NCBI GenBank assembly: GCA_963837485.1
Contig: CAWINP010000004.1
Coordinates: 372,001 to 436,000 of the forward strand
DNA: 64,000 nt
Direction: 5' to 3'
Origin: Solirubrobacter sp963837485
Lineage (GTDB): Bacteria > Actinomycetota > Thermoleophilia > Solirubrobacterales > Solirubrobacteraceae
Shown here: positions 52,046 to 60,087 of the stretch, piece by piece
Layout of the letters: every line of letters starts with the position of its first letter
Numbering within the stretch: the stretch's first letter is position 1
Notes under the pieces: model-generated
The model's database searches: none
Told to the model about the DNA's origin: nothing
What the model saw: the letters and a program-made list of their open reading frames with translations, nothing else
Position numbers and translations under genes: made by a program

Positions 52046-52612
52046 TTAAGCCTTCGAGATCGGGCTGAGCCCGCCGGTCGTGTAGGCCCGGCGGCGGCGG
52101 CGGCGCGGATCGTCGGGCAGGAACGGGAGCAGGATCCGCCGCACGAGCGCGAACACGGGCAGCGCGAGCAGCGTGTTGAGCAGGATCGTGAGCAGGATCT
52201 GGCGCAGCAAGAGCAGCGACACCGGCGCCTCGACGCCGAGCAGGAACTGCAGCAGCGCGAAGCCGATGACAGCGACGGCGGTCGCGATCGCGCCGATCGC
52301 CACCGGCGCAAGGCCGTGCGCGGGGTCGCGCAGCTCGCGGATGCGGCCGGCGCCGTAGCCGACCGCGGTGTAGACGAGCGAGGTGACGCCGAGCGTCTGG
52401 TAGAGCGAGTTGTCGACGAACAGGCCGAGCGAGAAGCCGAAGATGGCTCCGGGGACCGAGCCCGCGTAGAAGCCGATCGCGGCCACGAGCAGCGGCGACA
52501 GGTCGGCGGGGACGCCGAAGACGGTCAGCTGCGACACGAAGCTCAGCTCGACGACGCCGCCCAGCAGCCCGATCAGGAACAGCCGGAAGACCGATGCGCT
52601 CGTCAGCGTCAC
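52046..52612 (-). CDS. mreD: rod shape-determining protein MreD
   Basis: 188 residues from a GTG at 52612, overlapping the mreC stop as GTGA. Five to six membrane helices, with the family's GFYAGSVPGAIFGFSLGLFVD segment and a basic C-terminal tail (DDPRRRRRRA). It links MreC and the elongation complex in the membrane. Identified mainly by position and topology, since MreD sequences diverge strongly. Confidence 0.92.
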   Translation of the reverse strand: MTLTSASVFRLFLIGLLGGVVELSFVSQLTVFGVPADLSPLLVAAIGFYAGSVPGAIFGFSLGLFVDNSLYQTLGVTSLVYTAVGYGAGRIRELRDPAHGLAPVAIGAIATAVAVIGFALLQFLLGVEAPVSLLLLRQILLTILLNTLLALPVFALVRRILLPFLPDDPRRRRRRAYTTGGLSPISKA

Positions 52613-53484
52613 TGAGTCGACGCCCGCAGGTCGGCGTGCGGCTCGGTCAGCACCTGCACGATGTCGGTCCCGCCGAGGTCGGCGGCCGGCTTGACGTGGA
52701 TGCGCCGGTCGAGGTCGCCCGAGCCCGGGTCGATCCGCGTCACCCGGCCGATCGGTATCCCCGGCGGGTAGCGCGACTCCAGGCGGCTGACCACGGTCCC
52801 CGCGGTGTACACGAGGTCGTTCAGGCGCACGTTCTTGGGCTGCTGGACCATCTTCAGCAGCAGGTCGCCCTGCGAGCCGATCGCGGGCTCCACGCTGCCC
52901 GGCTCGCGGCCCTGGCCCGCGAAGGCGGAGACCGAGAAGTCCTGGTCGGTGAGCAACGTGACGACCGCGCTGCCGCCGGTGGTCGTGAGGATCTTGCCGA
53001 TCAGCCCGCCGCCGGCGATCACCGGGTCGCCGCGGTGGACGCCGTCGCCGGTGCCCTTGTTGATCTCCATGCGCTGGAAGAAGGCGTTGGGAGAGCGGAC
53101 GTAGACGCGCGCCTCGACCGGCGAGTACTGGTTCATCCCGCCGGTCTCGTCGAGGTTCTTGAGGCCGGCCTGCTGCCTGGCCTCGCCGAGCTTGTTCTGC
53201 GCCGTCGCCAGCTGCTGCTGCAGCGCGTCGGCCTGCTTTTTGTACTTGTCGCGCTCACTCTTGGCGTCGAGCGTGTCGCCGAACCAGCCGAACAGGTCGC
53301 GGACCGGCTTCAGGACGCGGTTCGCGCCCTCCTGGATCGGCGACAGGACGCCCATCACTCCGCGCTGGACGGAGTGCAGGCTCCCGCTGGAGCCTTCGCC
53401 GAAGTAGACGGTGAGCAGGAACAGCGAGGCCGCTACGAGGACGACCAGCACTGCACGGCGACGGCGGACCGCTCTGTCGTGCAT
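52609..53484 (-). CDS. mreC: rod shape-determining protein MreC
   Basis: 291 residues: basic N-terminus, one membrane anchor (about 8-28), a coiled coil (about 68-105; KSERDKYKKQADALQQQLAT), then the double beta-barrel periplasmic domain with VIAGGGLIGKI, VTLLTDQDFSVSAF and RYPPGIPIGRVTRID. It scaffolds PBP2/RodA from the periplasmic side. mreB starts 42 bases upstream of it in the same operon. Confidence 0.95.
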   Translation of the reverse strand: MHDRAVRRRRAVLVVLVAASLFLLTVYFGEGSSGSLHSVQRGVMGVLSPIQEGANRVLKPVRDLFGWFGDTLDAKSERDKYKKQADALQQQLATAQNKLGEARQQAGLKNLDETGGMNQYSPVEARVYVRSPNAFFQRMEINKGTGDGVHRGDPVIAGGGLIGKILTTTGGSAVVTLLTDQDFSVSAFAGQGREPGSVEPAIGSQGDLLLKMVQQPKNVRLNDLVYTAGTVVSRLESRYPPGIPIGRVTRIDPGSGDLDRRIHVKPAADLGGTDIVQVLTEPHADLRASTQ

Positions 53485-53526
53485 ACGCGAATGAAGACCG
53501 GGTTCGGTGGGATGGTCAAGGGCAAG

Positions 53527-54579
53527 CTAGCGGCGAGGCCGCCGGTTGCGGTTGTTCGATCGGTTGGAGCGGTGGATCGCCTCGAACTCCTCGAGGCTTC
53601 TACCGCTTCCCACCGCGACGCAGGTGAGAGGCGACTCGGCGCGGTGCGCGGGCATCTGCGTCTCCTCGCGGAGGCGCTCGTCGAGCCCCTGCAGCAGCGA
53701 GCCGCCGCCGGCGAGCATGATGCCGCGGTCCATGATGTCCGACGCCAGCTCGGGCGGCGTGCGGTCGAGCGTCTCCTTGATCGCGTCGATGATCTGGACG
53801 AGCGGCTCCTCGAGCGCGGCGCGGACCTCCTCGGAGGTCAGCACGACGGTCTTGGGCAGGCCGGAGACGAGGTCGCGGCCGCGGATCTCGGCCTGCACCT
53901 CCTCCTCGAGCGGGTACGCCGACCCGATCTCCAGCTTGACCTCCTCCGCGGTCTGCTGGCCGATCAGGAGCTTGTACTCCTTCTTGACGTAGTTGATGAT
54001 CGACTCGTCGAGCTCGTCGCCGCCGACGCGGATCGACTGGCTGACGACGATGCCGCCGAGGCTGATCACGGCGACCTCGGACGTGCCGCCGCCGATGTCG
54101 ACGACCATGTTGCCGGTCGGCTCGCCGACCGGCAGGCCGGCGCCGATCGCGGCGGCCATCGGCTCCTCGATCAGATACGCCTGGCGGGCGCCCGCCGAGA
54201 GGCACGCCTCCTCGACCGCGCGCTTCTCGACGCCGGTCACCCCCGACGGGACGCAGACGACGACGCGCGGGTGCGCCCAGCGGTTCTGGTGCACCTTCTG
54301 GATGAAGTGGCGCAGCATCTCCTCGGTGACGTCGAAGTCGGCGATCACGCCGTCCTTGAGCGGGCGGATCGCGGAGATGGTGCCGGGGGTGCGGCCGAGC
54401 ATGCGCTTGGCCTCGATGCCGACGGCGTGGACCTCGCCGGTACGGCTGTCGATCGCGACCACGCTGGGCTCCGAGAGCACGATGCCGCGACCGCGCACGT
54501 AGACGAGCGTGTTGGCGGTCCCGAGATCGACCGCCATGTCACGGCCACCGAAGCCGGTGAGATATGAGAAGAAGCCCAT
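53527..54579 (-). CDS. mreB: rod shape-determining protein MreB
   Basis: 350 residues with actin-fold motifs: MAVDLGTANTLVYVRGRGIV (phosphate 1), GSAYPLEEEVQAEIRGRDLV, VVDIGGGTSEVAVISLGGIV (phosphate 2) and GIMLAGGGSLLQGLDERL. The N-terminal FFSYLTGFGGRD may be membrane-binding; a shorter start at the second Met (54537) is possible. An AAAGGAGGT sequence lies 15 bases before the ATG at 54579, slightly far. Presence of mreBCD, mrdA and rodA predicts rod-shaped or elongating cells. Confidence 0.96.
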   Translation of the reverse strand: MGFFSYLTGFGGRDMAVDLGTANTLVYVRGRGIVLSEPSVVAIDSRTGEVHAVGIEAKRMLGRTPGTISAIRPLKDGVIADFDVTEEMLRHFIQKVHQNRWAHPRVVVCVPSGVTGVEKRAVEEACLSAGARQAYLIEEPMAAAIGAGLPVGEPTGNMVVDIGGGTSEVAVISLGGIVVSQSIRVGGDELDESIINYVKKEYKLLIGQQTAEEVKLEIGSAYPLEEEVQAEIRGRDLVSGLPKTVVLTSEEVRAALEEPLVQIIDAIKETLDRTPPELASDIMDRGIMLAGGGSLLQGLDERLREETQMPAHRAESPLTCVAVGSGRSLEEFEAIHRSNRSNNRNRRPRR

Positions 54580-54720
54580 GCGTGAGCGGGCTGGACCTCC
54601 TTTGGGAAAGGGAGACCGAGCCGGCCCGTGAGTCTATCGAAGCGGTCAGTGCCCGAAAACGCTGCAAGTAGCGTGCCACGCGGCGGATGAAACGTTACGG
54701 GCCAGGCTCGACAGAAGCGA

Positions 54721-54994
54721 ATGATGCTCACGATCGGTACATCGGACGAGGAGCGATTCCGTGCCGCCTATCAGCGACACGCCGCCCCGGTCTGGCGCTA
54801 CCTCGCCAGGCGCCTCGGCGACGACGACCTGGCCGAGGACCTGACCAGCGAGGTGTTCGTCGGCCTGTGAGGGCCTGGCGCCGCACGAGCTCGCGGCCGC
54901 GCTCGGCTGCCGCCCCGCCACCGCCCGCGTGCGGCTGCACCGCGCGCGCCGGCGCTTCTCCGCACTGCTCGACACGGAAGGACGTACGGGATGA
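54721..54994 (+). pseudogene. ECF sigma factor with internal deletion
   Basis: The first 49 codons (MLTIGTSDEERFRAAYQRHA, VWRYLARRLGDDDLAEDL, TSEVFVGL) are a clear ECF region 2 and end at TGA 54868-54870. Immediately after, in another frame, comes a good region-4 fragment (EGLAPHELAAALGCRPATAR, VRLHRARRRFSALL) ending at TGA 54992-54994, which overlaps the ATG of the next gene. About 80-90 residues between regions 2 and 4 are missing. Deletion plus frame change make it non-functional as written. Its partner gene remains intact. Confidence 0.82.
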
Positions 54995-55971
54995 ACACGC
55001 TTGAGAGGATCCGCGCGATCGACCCGTGTGCGGGCCGCGAGCCCGACATGGAGCGGCTGAACGCGGCGCTGGAGCGGATCGCGGCCGCCGGCGGCGAGGC
55101 CGGGCCCCGCGTGGCCGGCCGGCGCGTCGTCGCGCCGCGTCTGCGACCGCGCGCACGCGGCGCGGTCGCGCTCGCCTTCGCGGCCTCCCTCGCCGGCGCC
55201 GCCGTCGTGCTCTCCGGCGGCGAGCGCGTCGCTCCCGCCGGCGCGGCGACGGTGCTGCGTGAGGCCCGGGCCGCCGCGACGCGACTCGACGGGGCCGGGC
55301 CATGGACGGTCGTCGTCACGCGCGACTGGCGCAACGAGCCGTTCCGCCTCCCCGGCGGCGGCTGGGGCGTGGCGCAGGTCCCGTACACGATCGAGCAGTG
55401 GAGCTCCGACGACGGGCGGCAGCTGAGCCGCTCCACGCGCGGCGACGACGTGCGCGGCGACGGCCCGGCGACCGCACCACCCGCGGATCCGTACGACGGC
55501 AGGCTGATCCGCCGCGACACCTCCGGCTATGAGCCCTCGGTCGCCGAGATCCGCGCGCTCCCGACCGATCCGGGCGCCCTTGCCGCAAGGCTCGGGGACG
55601 ACGCCGTCCGGCGGGCGGTCGGACTGCTGCTCTCTCCGTCGCCGGGCGCACAGGTTCGCGTCGCGCTCTACGACGTGCTGCTGCGTGCGCGCGGCGCCGA
55701 GCTGGTGCCGCGCCTCACCGATCCCGAGGGCCGTACCGGCGAGGGCGTGCGCTTCGTCACCGCGAGCCCGCCGAACGACCTCACGCTGCTGTTCGACCCG
55801 CACACGCACGCCCTGCTCGGCCTGCGCCAGGTCAACGACCAGCGCAAGGCGCTCGGACGCGTGCTGACGAGCTGGACGGTGGTGCTCCGGGTCGAGCGCG
55901 CGCCGACGGCGCCGAAGCCCGAGCTCGAGCAGCGCGCCGGCAACCCGCCCGAGTACGTGCCGGTCCGCTGA
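54991..55971 (+). CDS. single-pass membrane protein, likely partner/anti-sigma of the degraded ECF sigma factor
   Basis: 326 residues. The ATG overlaps the sigma region-4 stop (ATGA), the usual sigma/anti-sigma arrangement. Cytoplasmic N-terminus (1-50) with a short helix MERLNAALERI, one membrane segment (about 58-75, ARGAVALAFAASLAGAAVVL) and a ~240-residue outer domain with a Trp/Tyr-rich strand (VAQVPYTIEQWSS). The outer domain resembles those of actinobacterial CU044_5270-type membrane proteins. No zinc-binding anti-sigma motif is present. Role as anti-sigma is inference from context. Confidence 0.7.
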   Translation: MNTLERIRAIDPCAGREPDMERLNAALERIAAAGGEAGPRVAGRRVVAPRLRPRARGAVALAFAASLAGAAVVLSGGERVAPAGAATVLREARAAATRLDGAGPWTVVVTRDWRNEPFRLPGGGWGVAQVPYTIEQWSSDDGRQLSRSTRGDDVRGDGPATAPPADPYDGRLIRRDTSGYEPSVAEIRALPTDPGALAARLGDDAVRRAVGLLLSPSPGAQVRVALYDVLLRARGAELVPRLTDPEGRTGEGVRFVTASPPNDLTLLFDPHTHALLGLRQVNDQRKALGRVLTSWTVVLRVERAPTAPKPELEQRAGNPPEYVPVR

Positions 55972-55972
55972 G

Positions 55973-56494
55973 CTACAGCTCGCGCTCGACCTCCTCGAGC
56001 CAGTCGAGGTGCGCCTGCAGGATGCGGCGGGCGAGCGACTGGTTGATCGCGAGCGCCTTCGCGCGGTGCGGGAGCTGCCCCTCGACCTCGCGCGCCGCGT
56101 CCAGGTGCCCGGCGAGCTCGGCGATCTCGTCGCGCAACGCGCCGAGCCCGGCGAGCACGGTCTCGCGATCCGCGAACTCGGCGCCGAGCAGCCGCACGAC
56201 GGGCTCGTTCTGGATCCGCGCGAACGGCGCCGGCGTGGCCAGCCACTCCCGCAGCGCCTCGCGGCCCGTGTCGGTCAGCCGGTAGTGCGTGCGCTCATGG
56301 GTGCGCCCCGGCTCCTTGGTCGCCGACAGGTAGCCGGCCTCGGCGAGCCGCTTGGGCTCCGCGTAGTACTGGCTCTCGGGCGCCGTCCAGTAGACGCGGC
56401 CCTGGCGCATCATCCGCACGAGGTCGTGCGGCCCCGCGCCGCCTTCGCCCACCAGGACGAGCACGGCGTAGGAGAACGGGGTCAGCCTTGACAT
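55973..56494 (-). CDS. PadR-family transcriptional regulator
   Basis: 173 residues: N-terminal winged helix (SYAVLVLVGEGGAGPHDLVR, SQYYAEPKRLAEAGYLSATK, RTHYRLTDTGREALREWL) and a C-terminal helical dimerisation domain (about 90-173) of the Vir/PadR-C type. PadR proteins repress adjacent genes in response to small aromatic or drug ligands. Divergent from a cupin gene; two 15-base direct repeats lie between them. Confidence 0.9.
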   Translation of the reverse strand: MSRLTPFSYAVLVLVGEGGAGPHDLVRMMRQGRVYWTAPESQYYAEPKRLAEAGYLSATKEPGRTHERTHYRLTDTGREALREWLATPAPFARIQNEPVVRLLGAEFADRETVLAGLGALRDEIAELAGHLDAAREVEGQLPHRAKALAINQSLARRILQAHLDWLEEVEREL

Positions 56495-56495
56495 T

Positions 56496-56531
56496 AGCTC
56501 CGTTTCAGAGTTATAAAGCTCCGTATCAGAG
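56496..56531. promoter_or_regulatory. repeated operator between PadR and cupin genes
   Basis: AGCTCCGTTTCAGAG (56496-56510) and AGCTCCGTATCAGAG (56517-56531) differ at one base and repeat with a 21-base period, i.e. two helical turns. Each is itself partly palindromic (CTC...GAG; the right one GCTC...GAGC). The A/T-rich TTATAA between them could be a -10. The arrangement is what a dimeric PadR repressor controlling both divergent genes would need. Confidence 0.72.
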
Positions 56532-56554
56532 CTTCACTCTATACGGAGGACTCC

Positions 56555-57016
56555 GTGGAATCGATCTGGTTCATCTCGAATCTCAAGGACATGCTGGTGG
56601 AAGGGCCCGACTACGAGCTGATCCGCTCCTACGCGCCGCCCGGCGACATGCCGCCGCTGCACGTGCACGAGCGCGACGACGAGGGCTTCTACGTGCTCGA
56701 GGGCGAGCTGACGCTGTGGGTCGGCGATGCCGAGCCGGTCGCGCTCGGCCCCGGCGACTTCGCCAACGCGCCCGCCGGCGTGCCGCACACCTACCGCGTG
56801 ACCAGCGCGGAGCGGGCGATGTTCCTCGTCGCCGGCAAGCCCGGCTTCGCCGCGTTCGTGCGCGAGGTCGGCGTGCCGGCCGAGCGTCACGAGCTCCCGG
56901 TGCTCGACGGCCCGCCCGACGCGAAGCGGATCGCCCGCATCGCGGCCCGTCACGCGATCACGCTGCTGGGCCCGCCCGGCGTGCTCCCGCGGGATGCAGC
57001 TCGGGACGCAGCGTGA
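56555..57016 (+). CDS. cupin-domain protein
   Basis: 153 residues from a GTG with GGAGGA five bases upstream. Single cupin barrel: motif 1 PPLHVHERDDEGFYVLEGE (metal ligands H36, H38, E43) and motif 2 GDFANAPAGVPHTYRV (His). Quercetinase-like small cupins have this layout, but the reaction is unknown. Probably repressed by the divergent PadR protein. The last 59 bases overlap the 3' end of maf convergently. Confidence 0.85.
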   Translation: MESIWFISNLKDMLVEGPDYELIRSYAPPGDMPPLHVHERDDEGFYVLEGELTLWVGDAEPVALGPGDFANAPAGVPHTYRVTSAERAMFLVAGKPGFAAFVREVGVPAERHELPVLDGPPDAKRIARIAARHAITLLGPPGVLPRDAARDAA

Positions 57017-57581
57017 GCAGACGCGCCAGCGGCAGCCCGACGACGTTCAGGTAGTCCCCCTCGATCGAGTCGACCAGGACGGCGCCCGCGCCCTGGATCG
57101 CGTAGCCGCCGGCGCGCCCGCGCCACTCCCCGGTGGCGACGTACCAGTCCAGCAGGGCGCCGTCCACGGGACGGAAGCTGACGCGCGTCGTCACCACCGC
57201 GGTCTCGGCGAGCGCGCCGTCCTCGACCAGCGCGATGCCACCCACGACCAGGTGGGTGCGGCCGGCGAGCCGCCGCACCAGCTCCAGCGCGTGCGCGGCG
57301 TCGCGCGGCTTGCCGAGGATCTCGCCGTCGAGCGCGACGTCGGTGTCGGCGCCGAGCACCAGCTCGCCCGGCGCGGCGACGGCGAGCGCCTTGCGGCGCG
57401 CGTTCTCCTCGGCGACCCGGCGCGGGTCGCCGGACGACTCCTCCTCGACGCCCGCGGGGCGGACGACGAACGGGATGCCGGCCTGCTCGAGAATCGCGCG
57501 CCGCTGCGGCGACGCCGACGCCAGGATCAACGATGTAGGACGGATGACGGGGTGGGGCGGAGGGGCTGCTGCCTGTGTCAC
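56958..57581 (-). CDS. maf: Maf-like nucleotide pyrophosphatase
   Basis: 207 residues from a GTG at 57581, or 191 from the TTG at 57533 (LILASASPQRRAIL), which fits the family start better. The extra N-terminus TQAAAPPPHPVIRP is a translated family-B repeat. Maf motifs: SASPQRRAILEQAGIPF, ESSGDPRRVAEENARRKA, ADTDVALDGEILGKP and EWRGRAGGYAIQGAGAVLVDSIEGDYLNVVGLP. It hydrolyses non-canonical or UTP/dTTP nucleotides. Confidence 0.92.
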   Translation of the reverse strand: MTQAAAPPPHPVIRPTSLILASASPQRRAILEQAGIPFVVRPAGVEEESSGDPRRVAEENARRKALAVAAPGELVLGADTDVALDGEILGKPRDAAHALELVRRLAGRTHLVVGGIALVEDGALAETAVVTTRVSFRPVDGALLDWYVATGEWRGRAGGYAIQGAGAVLVDSIEGDYLNVVGLPLARLLTLRPELHPAGARRAGPAA

Positions 57582-57614
57582 TCGGGGTGGGGCGGAGGGG
57601 CTGCTGCCTGTGTC
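57549..57614 (-). repeat. tandem family-B repeats between ndk and maf
   Basis: Two identical 31-base units at 57549-57579 and 57584-57614, period 35. In the transcribed sense each reads GACACAGGCAGCAGCCCCTC then CGCCCCACCCC. The first starts at the ndk stop; the second supplies the GTG that can serve as the maf start and is followed by CATCCGTCC. Same core as copies at 15240, 52005 and 62728. Confidence 0.85.
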
Positions 57615-58018
57615 TAGAGCTCGGGGAAGAACAGCTTGGCCTCGCGCTCGCCGGACTCCGGGGAGTCCGAGCCGTGGACCATGTTCTGGCCGACCGCGAT
57701 CGCGAAGTCGCCGCGGATCGAGCCCGGGGCGGCCTCCAGCGGGTTCGTCGCGCCGATCACCTGTCGCGCCGCCCTGATCGCGCTCTCGCCCTCGAACACG
57801 AGCGCCATCAGCGGGCCCGAGGTGATGAACTCGACCAGCTCGCCGAAGAACGGCTTGCCCTCGTGCTCGGCGTAGTGCTTGCCGGCCAGCTCCTCGGTCA
57901 CCGTCATGTGGCGGGCCGCCACGATCTTGAGCCCCTTGCGCTCGAACCGCGCGATGATCTCGCCCGTCAGGCCGCGCGCGAACGCGTCCGGCTTGACCAG
58001 GATGAGCGTGCGTTCCAT
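57614..58018 (-). CDS. ndk: nucleoside diphosphate kinase
   Basis: 134 residues: ERTLILVKPDAFARGLTGEI start and the catalytic His in NMVHGSDSPESGEREAKLFF (H115). It equilibrates nucleoside di- and triphosphates. Position between folC and mreB matches other actinobacteria, here with maf downstream and a zinc-ribbon membrane protein upstream. Confidence 0.97.
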   Translation of the reverse strand: MERTLILVKPDAFARGLTGEIIARFERKGLKIVAARHMTVTEELAGKHYAEHEGKPFFGELVEFITSGPLMALVFEGESAIRAARQVIGATNPLEAAPGSIRGDFAIAVGQNMVHGSDSPESGEREAKLFFPEL

Positions 58019-58138
58019 TCAGACGTTTCCTTGATGTCGGGAATCAGGGTTTCGCCCTCCGGTCGTTTGGGCCGTCGAGGGCGCAGCCGGCGCGACGATA
58101 TCGACGCAGGCCCTACGACCCCCGTGCGACGTCACCCT

Positions 58139-58717
58139 TCAGCGGCTGCGCCGGCGTGACGGCTCAGCCGTCTCTGTCGCCTCGGCCAGCTCGGGCGCGA
58201 CGTCCGCCGCGACCGTCGACTGATCGGTGGTCTGGCGGCTGCGCCGCCGGCGCGTGGTCGACGGCGTCGGCGCGTTCGTCTCCGCCTCGCAGAACGGGCA
58301 GATGCGCCATGCGGGGTCGATCGGCTTGCTGCACGAGTAGCACCGCTCCTTGAGCTTGCGCATGCAGCTCGGGCAGCGCAGGTAGTCCGCCTTGATCTCG
58401 TAGTCGCAGTGCGGGCAGAGCTGGTAGTCGAGGTTCGCCAGCCGGGCCTCGGCGGCGGTCATCTCCAGCTCGCGCAGCCTGACGTCGTCCAGGAACTCCG
58501 GCGGGCGGACGATCAGATAGACGATCGTGCCCACGAACGGGAAGAACGACGCGAGCGTGGCGCAGATGACGAGCAGCGGGTCGTCGATCCGGCGGCGGGC
58601 GTCGGCGAACGTCCAGAAGATCAGCGCCAGCCAGAGCACGCCGAGGATCAGGAGCGCGACGCTGACAGCCGTGTTGAGGGTGCTGTTCTTGATCTCGAAG
58701 ATCGCCAACGCGTACAT
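58139..58717 (-). CDS. membrane protein with double zinc ribbon
   Basis: 192 residues. Two membrane helices (about 14-36 and 48-68), a PPEFLDDVRLRELEMTAAEA helix, then two zinc ribbons: CPHCDYEIKADYLRCPSC (about 101-118) and CYSCSKPIDPAWRICPFC (about 126-143), followed by a disordered basic tail. The ribbons face the cytoplasm if the N-terminus is out/in as expected from the charge. A gene of this type between folC and ndk is seen by position only; function unknown. Confidence 0.82.
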   Translation of the reverse strand: MYALAIFEIKNSTLNTAVSVALLILGVLWLALIFWTFADARRRIDDPLLVICATLASFFPFVGTIVYLIVRPPEFLDDVRLRELEMTAAEARLANLDYQLCPHCDYEIKADYLRCPSCMRKLKERCYSCSKPIDPAWRICPFCEAETNAPTPSTTRRRRSRQTTDQSTVAADVAPELAEATETAEPSRRRSR

Positions 58718-58744
58718 GTTGGGGCTAGATCGTAGTGGGCGGGG

Positions 58745-58861
58745 TTACAGGAAAGCGCGGCCGAAGGCGTATCCGATCCCAAAGAACACCAGGATCACCA
58801 GGGCGACCACGATCGCCACGAGGGCCACCATCGCCAGCACGCTCGGTCCGCGCTCGTTCAC
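58745..58861 (-). CDS. 38-residue single-pass membrane protein
   Basis: From the GTG at 58861, overlapping the folC stop as GTGA: NERGPSVLAMVALVAIVVAL then VILVFFGIGYAFGRAFL. A charged N-terminus and one long hydrophobic helix. The coupled start and the tight position between folC and the zinc-ribbon gene argue that it is a real small membrane protein. No function can be assigned. Confidence 0.7.
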   Translation of the reverse strand: MNERGPSVLAMVALVAIVVALVILVFFGIGYAFGRAFL

Positions 58862-60087
58862 AGCGCGCTCGCCCTGCGCGCTCCGGGCGCGCTCGCGAGG
58901 TCGGCCACCAGGTAGATCGAGCCGGTCGCGACCACCGCACCACCGGGTCCGGCGAGCTCCCGCGCACGGGCCAAAGCCCGGCGCGCGTCCGGCTCCACCT
59001 CGGCGGGCGGGCCGCCGAGCTGCGCGGCCAGCGAGGCGAGCGTGGCCGGAGGCAGCGAGCGGCGGTTCGCCGACGCCGTGAAGACGAGCCCGGCGGTCGC
59101 CGGGATCAGCTCGCGCAGCATCGCGGCGGCGTCCTTGTCGTCGAGGATGGACACGACCGCCGTCACCGGGCGCTCGCCGGCGGCGTCGGGCAGCGCGGCC
59201 ACGAGCGCCGCGAGACCGGACGGGTTGTGGGCGCCGTCGAGGATCGTGCGCGGGGACTCGGAGATCACCTGGAGCCGGCCCGGGACCTGCGAGTGGGCGG
59301 CGACGCGGGCGACGGTCGCCGCGTCGAGCGGCTTGCCCAGATACGCCGCCGCCGCGGCGAGCGCCGCGGCGAAGTTCTTGCGCTGGTAGCCCGGCAGCGC
59401 CTCGGCGACGGGCTTCGGCCGGACGAGCATCGCGCCGGTCTCGCCGGCCAGCGCCTCGACCTCGGGCTGCGCCTCGCCGAGCACCAGCGTCGCGGGTGGG
59501 TGGGACGGTTTCACCACGGCGAGCTTCTCGCGCGCGATGTCCTGGATCGTCGGCCCGAGCCAGCGCGTGTGCTCCAGGCCCACGTTGGTGAGCACGACGA
59601 CCGGCGCGCCGAGCACGTTGGTCGCGTCCCAGCGCCCGCCGAGCCCGGCCTCGACGACCGCGACGTCGACCTCGCGCCGCGCGAGCTCGTCGAACGCCGC
59701 CGCGGTCAGCAGCTCGAACTGCGTGACGCGCTCGCCGCCCGACAGCGTGCGGTCGACCTTCGCGGCGGCGGCCGCCGCGCGCTCGATCGCGGCACCGAAC
59801 GCCTCGGGCGAGAGATCCGCGTCCCCGACGCGGATGCGCTCGGCGAACGTGGTCAGGTGCGGCGAGAGGTAGGCGCCGGCGCGCAGGCCGTGCGCCTGCA
59901 GCAGCGCCGCGGTCATCCGCACGGTCGAGGACTTGCCGTTGGTGCCGACGACGTGCACGGCGCCGAAGCGCTCCTGCGGGGAGCCGAGCACGGTCAGCAG
60001 CCGGCGCATACGCTCCAGCCCGAAGCGCATGCCGAACAACTCGAGCGAGAGCAGATGCTCCTCGGCCCGGCCGAGGTCCCACGTCAC
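58858..60087 (-). CDS. folC: bifunctional folylpolyglutamate synthase / dihydrofolate synthase
   Basis: 409 residues from the GTG at 60087, overlapping the valS stop as GTGA. Mur-ligase fold: P-loop HVVGTNGKSSTVRMTAALL (about 42-60), YLSPHLTTFAERIRV, VVEAGLGGRWDATNV and ILDGAHNPSGLAAL. It adds glutamate to folates. valS-folC coupling is conserved in actinobacteria. Confidence 0.95.
   Translation of the reverse strand: MTWDLGRAEEHLLSLELFGMRFGLERMRRLLTVLGSPQERFGAVHVVGTNGKSSTVRMTAALLQAHGLRAGAYLSPHLTTFAERIRVGDADLSPEAFGAAIERAAAAAAKVDRTLSGGERVTQFELLTAAAFDELARREVDVAVVEAGLGGRWDATNVLGAPVVVLTNVGLEHTRWLGPTIQDIAREKLAVVKPSHPPATLVLGEAQPEVEALAGETGAMLVRPKPVAEALPGYQRKNFAAALAAAAAYLGKPLDAATVARVAAHSQVPGRLQVISESPRTILDGAHNPSGLAALVAALPDAAGERPVTAVVSILDDKDAAAMLRELIPATAGLVFTASANRRSLPPATLASLAAQLGGPPAEVEPDARRALARARELAGPGGAVVATGSIYLVADLASAPGARRASAL

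Noticed and set aside
54687..55004. A 105-residue plus-strand frame over the sigma pseudogene
   Set aside because: Wrong frame; the two sigma fragments are in the other two frames and have recognisable regions 2 and 4.
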